DNA of 64,000 nucleotides from JAIXWP01 sp964428835 (lineage in GTDB: Bacteria > Bacteroidota > Bacteroidia > Flavobacteriales_D > Sanyastnellaceae): positions 1 through 64,000 of the forward strand of contig CAYRZQ010000009.1 of assembly GCA_964428835.1 (NCBI GenBank), written 5' to 3'. The notes beneath the pieces are model-generated. The model was not told where the DNA came from, made no database searches, and was given only the letters and a program-made list of their open reading frames with translations. This document shows, piece after piece, positions 23,790-34,800 of this stretch; position 1 is the stretch's first letter; every line of letters starts with the position of its first letter. A program made the translations under genes and the position numbers.

Positions 23790-24838
23790 ATGAGAAGATT
23801 CTACATCATATTGTTTGCGCTTTCATTTAGCTATAGCATTAGTGCACAAACGTATAGCAATCCGACACCCATTACAATTAATGATAGCTCACCAGCTAAT
23901 CCGTTTCCATCGACTATCAATGTCACTGGTGCCACGGCTAGCATTACTACGCTTACAGTGACAATTTCCAACATGAGCCATACTTGGCCCAGCGACGTTG
24001 ATATTGTACTTCAGTCTCCAAACGGGACGAACTTTACAATTATGAGCGATATGGGCGGATCACTCGATATCGTAAATACCACAATAGTTTTAGACGATGC
24101 TGCAGCCCAGCCTGTTCCTGGTGGATTTATTGCCAGCGGCAGTTACAGACCTACGGATGCTGGTGTTGATGTCTACGGCACCATTCCAGGTCCAGTACTC
24201 TATTCTGCAGCAGCTGGTACTGCTACGTTCACAACGGCATTTGCTGGTCAAAACGCCAATGGAACATGGAGCCTGTTCGTTCTAGACGATGCCGGTGGAG
24301 ATACAGGGAGCATCAACGGAGGTTGGTCAATTACATTCGCAGTTCCAATTCCTGGATGTACATTCCCTTCAGCCTGTAACTACGACCCAACCGCGGGTGT
24401 AGACGATGGATCATGCGACTACAGCTGTTACGGTTGTACCTATGCCGCAGCTCTGAATTATAGTCCTGTAGCTTTTATCGATGACGGTTCATGTCAATTC
24501 CAACTTGTCGTACCAGTTACCGACGGCTGTACTGATCCGGATGCTTGCAATTATTGCAGCGTATGCACCGTGGACGATGGAACGTGCGACTTCACTTGCA
24601 AAGGTTGCACTTATGCCAACGCGGTAAATTATGACCCAACAGCCACCTCTGATGATGGCTCATGCATTTATGGCGGTTGCACAGACGCAACTGCATTTAA
24701 CTTCAACCCTATTGCACAGCAAGATGATGGTTCATGCGTATATGATAATGAGTGCGCAGCCGACGTCAATCAAGATGGTGTGGTAGGAGTTGCAGATATT
24801 ATTGGGATTATGACCTATTTTGGAAATACTTGTAATTG
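23790..24838 (+). CDS. Secreted P-domain protein with Cys repeats and dockerin-like tail (copy 1)
   Basis: A 349-residue secreted protein; the start at 23790 gives a clean signal peptide (RRFYIILFALSFSYSISAQ). Residues ~20-190 resemble the proprotein-convertase P-domain (SHTWPSDVDIVLQSPNGT, then NGTWSLFVLDDAGGDTGSI and GGWSITF). Next come about five Cys-rich units of the form GCT..A.NY.P.A..DDGSC (190-320). The C-terminus, DVNQDGVVGVADIIGIM, is a single dockerin/EF-hand-like loop. No standard T9SS sorting domain is present. P-domains normally accompany proteases, but no protease domain is present here. The role is unknown; adhesion or surface display is plausible. Confidence 0.8.
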
Positions 24839-24845
24839 ATAACTC

Positions 24846-25901
24846 ATGAAAGTACTTTACTCATTAGTATTTCTTTTTATCTCATCACAATTATTCGGGC
24901 AAACCTACACTAACCCGGCCCCAATTACTATTAACGATAACGCTCCTGCAAATCCATTTCCATCAGTCATAAATGTTACGGGAGCAACAGCGTCCATTAC
25001 TACAATGTCAGTGACCATTCAGGGCCTGAGTCATACTTGGCCGAATGATATTGATGTTGTTCTAGTGGGGCCAACTGGGGTGGGTATATCGCTCATGAGT
25101 GATCCTGGCTCAGGTACAGATGTCAACAATGTTACCTATGTTATCAGCGATGACGCTCCCGCGCCTTTCAACAATACAGTAAACCCTTCCGGTAATTACA
25201 GACCTACAAACATCAATGATTTCGGGGCAGATAACTTTGGGACTATCCCTGGTACAATTCAAAGTCCAGCTCCTTCTGGGACCGCAACATTTGCTTCTGT
25301 TTTTGCGGGCACAAATGCAAACGGTCCTTGGGCACTATATGTTTTAGACGACGTATTTACAGATGTTGGAAGTATAGCAGGTGGATGGAGTATCAATTTC
25401 GCTGTTCCAATCCCAGGCTGTACTTTTCCTTCTGCTTGCAACTATGACCCCGCCGCAGGAGTTGACGATGGCTCTTGCGATTATAGTTGCTACGGGTGTA
25501 CTTACGCAGCCGCAATAAATTATAGCCCTGTAGCATTTATTGATGATGGATCGTGCCAATTCCAGCTCGTTCAAGCCACCACAGATGGCTGTATTGACGC
25601 AAATGCGTGCAACTACTGCAGCGTTTGCACTATTGATGATGGCAGTTGCGATTATTCATGCCTTGGTTGCACTTACCCTAATGCAGTAAACTATAACCCC
25701 ACCGCAGGCAAAGATGATGGCTCATGCATCTATGGCGGCTGCACAGATCCTACCGCATTTAACTTCAACCCTATCGCACAGCAAAATGATGGGACTTGCG
25801 TTTATGACAATGAATGCGCAGCTGACGTCAATCAAGACGGTGTTGTGGGAGTAGCAGACATTATCGGAATCATGACTTACTTCGGTAATACTTGCAATTA
25901 A
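24846..25901 (+). CDS. Secreted P-domain protein with Cys repeats and dockerin-like tail (copy 2)
   Basis: A 351-residue tandem paralogue of the gene 7 bp upstream with the same layout: signal peptide (KVLYSLVFLFISSQLFGQ), P-domain with SHTWPNDIDVVLVGPTG and NGPWALYVLDDVFTDVGSI, five Cys-rich units, and the same dockerin-like tail. The last 27 codons encode the same residues in both copies but differ at 14 codons, all synonymously. This indicates an old duplication under strong protein-level selection. The stop is interlocked with that of the convergent cysteine desulfurase. Confidence 0.8.
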   Translation: MKVLYSLVFLFISSQLFGQTYTNPAPITINDNAPANPFPSVINVTGATASITTMSVTIQGLSHTWPNDIDVVLVGPTGVGISLMSDPGSGTDVNNVTYVISDDAPAPFNNTVNPSGNYRPTNINDFGADNFGTIPGTIQSPAPSGTATFASVFAGTNANGPWALYVLDDVFTDVGSIAGGWSINFAVPIPGCTFPSACNYDPAAGVDDGSCDYSCYGCTYAAAINYSPVAFIDDGSCQFQLVQATTDGCIDANACNYCSVCTIDDGSCDYSCLGCTYPNAVNYNPTAGKDDGSCIYGGCTDPTAFNFNPIAQQNDGTCVYDNECAADVNQDGVVGVADIIGIMTYFGNTCN

Positions 25902-27043
25902 GCAGGTACCGCTACCCTGCACAATTCTTTAATTTTCCCTACAGTATATTCAATTTCTTCTTTTTTGGTAAAGCGGGAAAAGGAGAATCTTAGTGAAGCG
26001 CTACCTGGTGTTAAAGCGCCAATTGCATCAAGGACATGACTTCCTTTTGTAGCTCCAGAACTGCACGCACTACCGCCGCTGCATGCCACACCCTCCAAAT
26101 CGAGTAAAAACAGCATCATATCAGCATTAGCCGTTGGAGGAAATGTAACGTTCAAGACCGTGTACAAACTATCAGGTGATGCAGAATCCCCGTTGAAACG
26201 AACGTTAGGCAACTCCTTTTTTAAAAGCTCCACCATATAAGACTTAAGCTCTCTAACATGCGTTTGGTGTTCTTCGAGATGCGCGTACGCCAGCTCAATG
26301 GCTTTTCCCAAACCTACGATGCCGTATAAGTTTTCAGTGCCGCCGCGCATTCCACGTTCCTGACCACCTCCGGTAATTGATGGTGAGATTTTCAATCTAC
26401 GGTTTATATAGATAAATCCAACGCCTTTCGGTCCATGAAATTTGTGGGCCGCGGCATTTATAAAATCGATTTTTGTATTCTTTAAGTCAAACGCATAATG
26501 CCCCATTGTTTGGACAGTATCACTATGAAAAACTGCATCATACTTATGGCAAAGCTCCCCGACTTGAGCTAGAGGCAGAAGATTCGCTATCTCATTATTG
26601 CCATGCATAAGACTCACAAAAGACTTCTCATTTGAAGCCAAAAGCTCCTCGAGATGTGATAAGTCAACATGACCATTGGAAGTAAGCTTAACGAGGCTAA
26701 GCTTTACAAATCCTTTTGAAGCATATAATTCTGCGGTTTTAATGACTGCACTATGCTCAATAGCAGAGGTGATGACATGCTTGCAGCCCAAATCCAAAAT
26801 TGCAGCCTGCATCGCTAGGTTATCCGCTTCAGTGCCTCCTGAGGTAAAATAAATCTCGGAAGGAAGGCAATTCAGGGCCTTCGCAATGGTTCTTCTCGAG
26901 TTTTCTATAGCCGTTTTAGTCTTTCTCCCAAAAGCATGAGATGAAGATGGATTGCCAAAATGCTCCTCCATATAAGGGAGCATAGCCTTTAGTACCTGGG
27001 GGTCTAAAGGAGTGGTGGCCGCGTTATCGAGATAGATATTCAT
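25898..27043 (-). CDS. Cysteine desulfurase (NifS/IscS class)
   Basis: A 381-residue PLP enzyme. It has IYLDNAATTPLDPQVL at the start, HFGNPSSSHAFGRK, the PLP-lysine region AAHKFHGPKGVGF, and the active-site cysteine in GGSACSSGATKGSHVL, which is the class I (IscS/NifS) loop. It removes sulfur from cysteine for Fe-S clusters or tRNA thiolation. No scaffold gene is adjacent, so I do not choose between IscS and another paralogue. Confidence 0.92.
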   Translation of the reverse strand: MNIYLDNAATTPLDPQVLKAMLPYMEEHFGNPSSSHAFGRKTKTAIENSRRTIAKALNCLPSEIYFTSGGTEADNLAMQAAILDLGCKHVITSAIEHSAVIKTAELYASKGFVKLSLVKLTSNGHVDLSHLEELLASNEKSFVSLMHGNNEIANLLPLAQVGELCHKYDAVFHSDTVQTMGHYAFDLKNTKIDFINAAAHKFHGPKGVGFIYINRRLKISPSITGGGQERGMRGGTENLYGIVGLGKAIELAYAHLEEHQTHVRELKSYMVELLKKELPNVRFNGDSASPDSLYTVLNVTFPPTANADMMLFLLDLEGVACSGGSACSSGATKGSHVLDAIGALTPGSASLRFSFSRFTKKEEIEYTVGKIKELCRVAVPA

Positions 27044-27094
27044 GATTTGCTACAATGGTACAAAGTTGAATGAAATCGTTGGATGATAAAAAAC

Positions 27095-28480
27095 CTATCC
27101 TACCAATTGTTGGATTTCTTTCATTACTCTATTCGCTAATTCATCTGCCTTTTCCTTCGAACTACTTTCTGCATAAATTCGGATGATGGGTTCAGTATTA
27201 CTTTTTCTCAAGTGTACCCATTCATCTGGAAAATCAATTTTCACACCGTCGATAGTATTCACTTCGGCATTAGAAAAAATCGACTTGGTTTGATCAAGTA
27301 TAGAATCTACAGGTGTTGACGCATCTAGCTCAATTTTATTTTTCGATATTACATATCTAGGATAAGAATCTCTAAGCTGGGATATTTTGATTTTTCGTTC
27401 AGCCAGGTGGCTCAAAAACAAAGCGATTCCTACAAGTGCATCTCGGCCATAGTGGGATTCAGGATAGATAATACCACCATTTCCTTCCCCGCCAATCACA
27501 GCACCGATTTCTTTCATTTTAGCAACAACATTCACCTCACCGACGGCTGCGGCTTCGTATTTCAACCCTTTTGCGTGGGTCACGTCTCGAAGAGCACGTG
27601 TAGATGATAAGTTAGAAACTGTATTCCCTGGGGTTTTGGATATGACATAATCCGCCACTGCGACAAGCGTATACTCTTCTCCGAACATGGAGCCATCCTC
27701 ACATACAAATGCTAAACGGTCCACGTCTGGATCAACCACGATACCTAAATCGCATGATTCTTTTTGAATTAGTGCGGCTAGGTCGCCCAAATGTTCAGGC
27801 AGTGGCTCTGGGTTGTGGGGAAAATGACCATTGGGCGTACAATACAACTCATGAATCACTTGTACTCCCAATGCCTTCAATAACTCAGGAACATATATAC
27901 CGCCACTACTATTAACCGCATCAACCGCAATAGAGAAATTTGCTGCTTTAATTGCTTCTGCGTTTACTAAGGGCAAATTGAGAATTTTCTGAATATGAAT
28001 TTTCAAATAGTCCTTTGATTCAATTTTACCCAAGCCATCAATCTCAGCGAAGGCGTAGTCTGCCTTTTGAGCGATTTCCAACATTTCCTCTCCCTCAGCT
28101 GCACTTATAAATTCACCCTTTTGATTCAATAATTTAAGAGCATTCCATTGGCCAGGATTATGGCTCGCGGTGAGAATAATGCCCGCATCGGCCTTTTCCT
28201 CTGGAACTGCTATTTCTACCGTCGGGGTGGTGCTTAGTCCAAGGTCCACTACATGGGCTCCCATGCCTTTTAGCGTTGAGCACACTAAATTAGAAATCAT
28301 CTCACCACTGCGACGTGCATCCCTGCCAATGACCATTTTGACGTCCGTCTTGCCGCTCTTATTTTGGATGAGTTTACAAAACGCTGAGGTAAATGATACC
28401 ACGTCTATCGGTGTCAGGTTGTCCCCAGGCTTACCTCCGATGGTGCCTCGAATGCCTGAAATAGATTTGATAAGTGTCAT
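27095..28480 (-). CDS. glmM: Phosphoglucosamine mutase
   Basis: A 461-residue alpha-D-phosphohexomutase. It has the start TLIKSISGIRGTIGG typical of Bacteroidota GlmM, the phosphoserine loop TASHNPGQWNALK, the metal loop DPDVDRLAFV, the sugar loop GEGNGG, and the phosphate site RKSNTEPIIRIYAES. It converts glucosamine-6-phosphate to glucosamine-1-phosphate for UDP-GlcNAc. The start at 28480 is preferred over 28540 because an exact -7 box (28498-28505) lies between them. Confidence 0.92.
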   Translation of the reverse strand: MTLIKSISGIRGTIGGKPGDNLTPIDVVSFTSAFCKLIQNKSGKTDVKMVIGRDARRSGEMISNLVCSTLKGMGAHVVDLGLSTTPTVEIAVPEEKADAGIILTASHNPGQWNALKLLNQKGEFISAAEGEEMLEIAQKADYAFAEIDGLGKIESKDYLKIHIQKILNLPLVNAEAIKAANFSIAVDAVNSSGGIYVPELLKALGVQVIHELYCTPNGHFPHNPEPLPEHLGDLAALIQKESCDLGIVVDPDVDRLAFVCEDGSMFGEEYTLVAVADYVISKTPGNTVSNLSSTRALRDVTHAKGLKYEAAAVGEVNVVAKMKEIGAVIGGEGNGGIIYPESHYGRDALVGIALFLSHLAERKIKISQLRDSYPRYVISKNKIELDASTPVDSILDQTKSIFSNAEVNTIDGVKIDFPDEWVHLRKSNTEPIIRIYAESSSKEKADELANRVMKEIQQLVG

Positions 28481-28497
28481 ACTAAAATTTATTAGGA

Positions 28498-28505
28498 CAA
28501 AAATA
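28498..28505 (-). promoter_or_regulatory. -7 box (TATTTTTG) for glmM
   Basis: An exact TAnnTTTG on the minus strand, 17 nt before the chosen glmM ATG. Confidence 0.55.
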
Positions 28506-28642
28506 GCGGTTAATGTTAAGGAAAATCGAACTGAAAACATGAGTTATTCAATTTTTAAGTAGGGCTTTCATTTTGACATTCATACCCATAAAACTTCAAA
28601 ACGTAACCATTTTTTGAGCACTCAGGTATAAACAAGCACCTT

Positions 28643-30850
28643 ATGACCCTATTAAGGCACATATCAAACCCTATAAAACTAATTCTGCTGCTATGTGTGG
28701 TGACAATTCAACTGTCAGCCCAGACTTATGAAGTAGAAGAAGTGTCATTCAATTCGAAACAAGGTGATTTTGCACCAATACGTTTTGAGGAAGGACTAGT
28801 CTTTTGCAGTTCACGCAATCAAAAAAAGCTGGTGGGGGATGTTGATTCGGTGAATTTTTACACCGATATGTTTGTCACTTATATTAATAACAACAGGAAA
28901 TTTTCGAATCCCGAATTATTCTCATCCGAGTTGACAGGTATTCTCAATGAAGGGCCTGCCGCATTTACCTCGGACTTTAAAACTGTTTATTATACCGCCA
29001 ACATAAATCCTGATAAGAAAGATCCAGGCGCAAAGGAATTGGAAGAGTCTGTTTATAATCTTAGAATTCTTGTAGCTCAGTACATTAATGGCAAGTGGCA
29101 AAAAACAGGTGTTTTACATTTCTCCTCTATTCCCGATTCGTATGACATGGCCCACCCTGCTCTAAGTCCGAATGATTCCATTTTGTACTTTACAAGCAAC
29201 ATGGATGCTGGATTTGGAGGTAGCGACATTTATTACTGTCTTTGGAAAGATGGCAAGTGGAGTGAACCAATTAACGCAGGCGCAACAATCAATACTGAGG
29301 GTAATGAGGTATTTCCATACCAAGCAAGAAATGGAATGTTCTACTTTAGTACCAACGGCCGACATACAGACAACGCACGCAACGATATGGATATATTCTC
29401 CACAAAGCGTGGGTTTGGTGGTGAATGGATGGCGCCAAGAGCTTTACCTTCTCCATTGAATACATCAGCAAACGACTACACCTACTGTGAGTTTTCCAAT
29501 GAAAATTTTGGATATATAAGCTCTGATAGAAAACAGGGTGATAAAATTTATTCGTTCAGCAAAAGTGTTCCCCAGTTCTTTGATTGTCAAGAAAATCAAA
29601 GAACTATTTTGTGTTATCACTTGGATGATACGAAAATTGAAAAACTCCAAAACACTCCACTACTCTATGAATGGAATCTTGGAGACGGCACTATTGTTCA
29701 CAATTTTGACGCCCAGCATTGCTATTCGCAACCAGGAACTTACAATATCACTTTGAGCGTAATAGATACGATTACGAATCAGAAGATCATGAACGTATCG
29801 GAAACTGTGCTTGAAATCGTGGATTATCAGCAACCATTTATTTTATCCAATGATTCGGTACAAATCAATTATTCTTTAACGCTATTTTCGGATGATTCAC
29901 CAATTAAAAAATACAAAACTGCAAAGCACTATTGGATAGTTGATGACGAGCATATTTTCTCAGGAGACACACTGAGATACACTTTCACCAAGCCGGGTTG
30001 GCACACTGTTCTCTGCGGAGCAGTTAGTGAACCGCTTCCTGGTGGCGAAATAATGAAATCATGTTCAGTTAAAGAAATCTTCGTATTCGAACATGACTTA
30101 CCTGGATTCCCTCAAGTTGATCCAAATCCTTCAATGGAGCCGACACAAAAAATTCAGATGAGATCGTCATTCGATGGCTTCGCCGGTAACAAATTAAAGC
30201 CTAAGAATCTTTACAGAATTGTTATCGAAAAATCTCAAGAACGTCTTCCAATGAATTATGAAGGCTTCAAATCAATTCAAGAAGAAATAGTTGAAACAAA
30301 AGACACGACCGGTACTTACACTTACTCAGTAGGTGCATCAGCTGAAATTTCTCGTATTTATGAGCAACTCAAGGATATACAAGACCAAGTTGGAAGACCG
30401 CTGACCATTGAATCATTTGATCAAAATAATTTTGGTAAAGAATATCTACGTACTGGAAACTACATAGAGCCGGGTAATGCTGAAGCATTAAACATTGAAT
30501 TCAATCGACTAAAAGATATTAAGTTCGAATACAACAGCGCAGTGATTAAAGAAGAGTCATTCGGTAATCTCGATTATATTGCCGCAATGCTGCTCCTTGA
30601 AGAAGATTTTACATTGAAAATAAATGCACATACATGCTCTCAAGGTACTCATGAATACAATCAAACACTTTCAGAAAGAAGAGCACAAAGTGTTAAGGAA
30701 TATTTTGCTAAAAAAGGCATTAAAGGCAATCGCTTGATTACTCGAGGGTACGCAGAAACGCAGCCCATTGCCAGCAACGATTCTGAAGAAGGAAAGAGTC
30801 TTAATCGAAGAGTAGAATTCATTATCATTTTCAACACCAACAATGACTAA
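28643..30850 (+). CDS. OmpA family protein with PD40-like propeller and PKD domain
   Basis: A 735-residue secreted protein. The signal peptide ends near LSAQ (residue 27). Residues ~35-320 form WD40-like/PD40 beta-propeller blades (HPALSPNDSILYFTSNMD, GGSDIYYCLWKDGKWSEP). A PKD domain follows (about 335-395: EWNLGDGTIVHNFD, SQPGTYNITLSVID). The C-terminal OmpA domain (~620-735) has IKFEYNSAVIKEE, INAHTCSQGT and NRRVEFIII. This layout recalls envelope proteins associated with T9SS and gliding (PorE-like), but that is inference. Its end overlaps the next start by 8 bp. Confidence 0.85.
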   Translation: MTLLRHISNPIKLILLLCVVTIQLSAQTYEVEEVSFNSKQGDFAPIRFEEGLVFCSSRNQKKLVGDVDSVNFYTDMFVTYINNNRKFSNPELFSSELTGILNEGPAAFTSDFKTVYYTANINPDKKDPGAKELEESVYNLRILVAQYINGKWQKTGVLHFSSIPDSYDMAHPALSPNDSILYFTSNMDAGFGGSDIYYCLWKDGKWSEPINAGATINTEGNEVFPYQARNGMFYFSTNGRHTDNARNDMDIFSTKRGFGGEWMAPRALPSPLNTSANDYTYCEFSNENFGYISSDRKQGDKIYSFSKSVPQFFDCQENQRTILCYHLDDTKIEKLQNTPLLYEWNLGDGTIVHNFDAQHCYSQPGTYNITLSVIDTITNQKIMNVSETVLEIVDYQQPFILSNDSVQINYSLTLFSDDSPIKKYKTAKHYWIVDDEHIFSGDTLRYTFTKPGWHTVLCGAVSEPLPGGEIMKSCSVKEIFVFEHDLPGFPQVDPNPSMEPTQKIQMRSSFDGFAGNKLKPKNLYRIVIEKSQERLPMNYEGFKSIQEEIVETKDTTGTYTYSVGASAEISRIYEQLKDIQDQVGRPLTIESFDQNNFGKEYLRTGNYIEPGNAEALNIEFNRLKDIKFEYNSAVIKEESFGNLDYIAAMLLLEEDFTLKINAHTCSQGTHEYNQTLSERRAQSVKEYFAKKGIKGNRLITRGYAETQPIASNDSEEGKSLNRRVEFIIIFNTNND

Positions 30851-31832
30851 ATCCAAACTTTCATTTCTGATTCTGTCAATTGGTTTTGCGTGCGTAAATA
30901 CCCTTGCACAGCCAGTTCCTGCAAATGATGAAAACATCCCTTTTTTAGTTACTTTCTCCAAGGAAGCTGGCTCCAAATGGGGTGATGATGATTATTGTCA
31001 AACTTTCTTTTTTTCCATTCCCAAAGATTTTAAAAATCCAGTCTATATCCGTGTTTTCGATCCCGAAATAGGAGGTAAAAATGATGAGATCAATGGCGAG
31101 TTCAATTCGAATACTAAATTCAGCGTTTACGGCGGCAATGGCTGCATTTCGGTAGATGACGCAAGAAATGTGGATCCTATAGGAAATTTCAAAAGTGGAA
31201 ACTTATTAGCTTCAAAAGTCTTTGATAACAAACCCACATACGATAACAATTGGTACACATTCGGGCCATTCAATCCATCTGAAGGAGAGTACTCAGCTCA
31301 ATACGGAGGGTATATTTTTAAAGTAATATGTGAAGGTATCAAAGGGGATGATGGTAATCTCTACCGATATTACCTATCTACCTCTGCAGATAAAAACATT
31401 GCAGTCGAAGGAGGAAACGCCTTCACATTTGAATACACCTTTCGCTTGCACTCTGAAAATGGTCAGGTAAGCCATATTTATCCATTCATTGATGAAAAAG
31501 TAATTTCAATCATTCAATACAATTTTGATTGGGATAATGATGGCTATATAAAACTAATCTCAGCTACTAATCCCGGTGAGTTTTTAAAAACAAGTCCTGA
31601 AAACAAATGGGCAGAAAGCAAATACGAGATTAAAAGCGGTGAGCGCGGAAAATCCATTGATATTCAATTCAAAAAAGCAGCGAATAGCAGTGGTGTCAAT
31701 AATAATAACGTCGTTTTCTATGTCCGTAACCAATATGGCCAACAATTGCCTTTCTTTACAATTCCAATTGGCGGAGTACCCAAGCCACGAGGACAAATAA
31801 ATGTAAAACCACTGCCGACGGGAAAAAGATAA
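30843..31832 (+). CDS. Secreted protein of unknown function
   Basis: A 329-residue protein with a signal peptide (KLSFLILSIGFACVNTLAQ) and a predicted all-beta body (IPFLVTFSKEAGSKW, PVYIRVFDPEIGGKNDE, EYTFRLHSENGQVSHIYPF). I do not recognise the family. It overlaps the OmpA/PKD gene by 8 bp and lies 3 bp before the propeller/SpoIIE gene, so all three are surely one operon. The product probably works with the OmpA/PKD protein in the periplasm or at the outer membrane. Confidence 0.75.
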   Translation: MTKSKLSFLILSIGFACVNTLAQPVPANDENIPFLVTFSKEAGSKWGDDDYCQTFFFSIPKDFKNPVYIRVFDPEIGGKNDEINGEFNSNTKFSVYGGNGCISVDDARNVDPIGNFKSGNLLASKVFDNKPTYDNNWYTFGPFNPSEGEYSAQYGGYIFKVICEGIKGDDGNLYRYYLSTSADKNIAVEGGNAFTFEYTFRLHSENGQVSHIYPFIDEKVISIIQYNFDWDNDGYIKLISATNPGEFLKTSPENKWAESKYEIKSGERGKSIDIQFKKAANSSGVNNNNVVFYVRNQYGQQLPFFTIPIGGVPKPRGQINVKPLPTGKR

Positions 31833-31835
31833 GCA

Positions 31836-34800
31836 ATGAAAGCCACCCTTTCTTTCATCTCTCTAATTCTTATTTCACTGCTCTGTGATGCGCAGTCGTA
31901 TCGCTTTAACATTTTTACCGAGCAGCAAGGACTAGAAAGCAGATACGTCAACACTATAAATCAAGATGCTAATGGACTGCTTCTAATCGGTACTGGCGAA
32001 GGATTGTTTTCATTCGATGGTTTTGACTTTAAAGCTTTTCATAAAAAAAATGGACTCGCTGATGAGCTCATTCAATCCAGTCACGCGTGCAGCAATGGCG
32101 AAATATGGTTCGGTCATGGAAGTAGCGCCGTCACGATTTATAAAGATGAAAAGCTAAAAGCCCTCGACCTTTCAAAGTACTTTAATGGAAAAGTGGTAGA
32201 TATTTATGAGGATAAAGAAAATAACAAGTGGCTTATTTCTCAAAACTCCGGCTTACTTAAAATAACGGCCAAAAATGAAATCACCCACTTCAAAAGTGGA
32301 ATCGAAGACTATACACTTTCATCTATTCTTATTACTCCAAGCGGAAGAACCCTTCTGGGAACGGATATGGGTCTCGTAGAAGTAAAAATAAAGGATGGCA
32401 AAATACAAGTCATTGAAATCCCAAACTTTCCTCTAACCAATGTTACAGACATTGCTGCCTCACAAAACTATATTTTCGTGAGTACAGAAGACAGCGGAAT
32501 TTTCTTGTGTTATCTTGAAAACGGTAATTACAATTTTAAGCCAATCAATTATCTCGGCAATGATCTAAGTAATTACTTCATCAGAAGCTTAAAGGTTAGT
32601 AATAATAATGAGCTTTGGTTGAGTACCAACCAGCACGGCCTTATAGAGTTATCTGATTTCAATGGAAATATGTTCACCTCGCTTCAAGCATTCAATGAAG
32701 CCGGAACAAATGCAGCTGAAAACATAAACGTTAGTTTTCTTGACATTGAAGGTAACCTATGGATTGGAACCATTGGAAAAGGTTTGTATTTACTAGAAGA
32801 AAATTATTTCGCCGAATATCAGTCTGACTTATTCAAAAGTGGAAACAGCAGTTTATTCGCAGCTGGCGATACATTGTATGCTGGTTTCTTCGGTAAAATT
32901 TATATGTCTGTAAAACATCCAGGGATGATAATAGACAGTCTGGATTCCAGAAACGGAATACCCAAGGATAATCTTACAGCTATTCATATCGACAACAAAA
33001 AAAACATTTGGATCGGTTCCGAAAAAAGTGGAGTTTACGTGATCAAAAACAACTCACTCAAAGTTCAAAAAATCGCGCTTTCTAAGGAGTTTTCGAATGT
33101 AAAAATCAACGATATCGAATCCCTCGACGACAACACTTACATCGCAACAGACTATGGCATTTTCTTCATAAAAAACTTCAAAGTAGAGTATCAGGCGACC
33201 ATCGAAACAGGGTTGTCCGCAAACGTGATAAAAGCACTCTATAAAGATTCAAAGAATCGAATTTGGATTGCTACTACCACAGAAGAAATTCCTTATATAG
33301 AAAATAATGCGATTCAATACTTAAGTGGAGTCTTTGTGGATATGCAAGCGAGCATCAAGTGCTTCGCAGAAGATCAGAACGGAAATATTTGGGCTGGAAC
33401 TGATGGTCAAGGTGTATGGCGTTGCACTCCTCATTCACCCAAAGTTTATAATAGAACTAATTCGCTCAAAAGTGATTATTGCTACAGTCTTTTGTGCGAT
33501 AATAAAAATAATTTGTGGATAGGACATCGCGCCTCACTCTCGAAAATTGACTTGAGCGATAATACCACCAGTGTTTATGAACCCGATGCTAGTTCCAATA
33601 GGTCATTCGCCGATAACTCAGTGACAATTTGTTTTGAAGACAACATCATTTTCGGAACTAACAATGGTATATTGAGGTATGATGCATCCAAGGACATCCC
33701 AAACCAATATGAGCCTATTTTAAACTTTACGAAGCTTGCCATTTCTGATTCCATCTATCAAATTAAAGATCGAATCATACTACCATACGGAGACTATAAG
33801 TTAGAGTTTTATTTCAGAGGTATTTCATTAAAAGACCCAACAGGTGTTCAATACCAGTATATTCTAGAGGGATTAGAAAGCGAGTGGAGCAACTCTACCA
33901 CAGAGAATTTCGCTAGATTTAATCATCTCTCACCTGGAAAATATGTATTCAAAATAAAATGTTTCAACAGCGATGGTATCGGCGGAGAAACCATTAAATT
34001 CATTGAAATAGAAATTAAAAAACCATTCTGGCAAACCTGGTGGTTCTACTTTATCATATTCTTCATTCTTATTTTCACTGTTCGCGTCATCATCACGCGC
34101 AGAGAAAGAATCCTTAGAGAGAATCAAGTCAAACTGCAGAAAGCACTTGATGAAAGAACAAAGGAAGTTGTTGAACAAAAGGAGCTTCTTGAAATAAAAA
34201 ATAAGGACATTACTGATTCGATATTGTACGCGAAAAATATCCAGAACGCGATGTTGCCTCCAAAAGGAGCCCTTAACAAGCATTTCTCTGACGCGTACGT
34301 TTATTATAAGCCGCGTGACATTGTGAGCGGTGATTTTTATTTTGTTGAACGCTTTGGAAGTAAAATAATCGTTGCTGTAGCTGACTGCACTGGGCATGGT
34401 GTGCCCGGAGCATTCATGTCCTTGATTGGTAGCACACTCATTAAAGATGCTGCAAAAATGCGTGACGTAAACACTCCTCTTGAATTGCTTTCCGTATTAG
34501 ATCACGAGCTCAATATTATTCTTAATAAAAAGATTGAAAATGCAGGTATCCCTGATGGAATGGATATCAGCATCATCGATTTTGATGTTGTGACTAAAGA
34601 ATTGCGTTTTGCTTCAGCCAACAGACCAATGTTTTTGTGTGTAAACAAGGAGCTAATCGAGGTCAGAGGAAATCGACGATCAATTGGAGATGTAATCGAA
34701 AGAAATCGAACCGAATTTACTCAGCAATCTTTTCAACTCTCTGAAGGTGATATCATCTATCTTTTTTCAGATGGAATTACCGATCAATTTGGAGGCCCAT

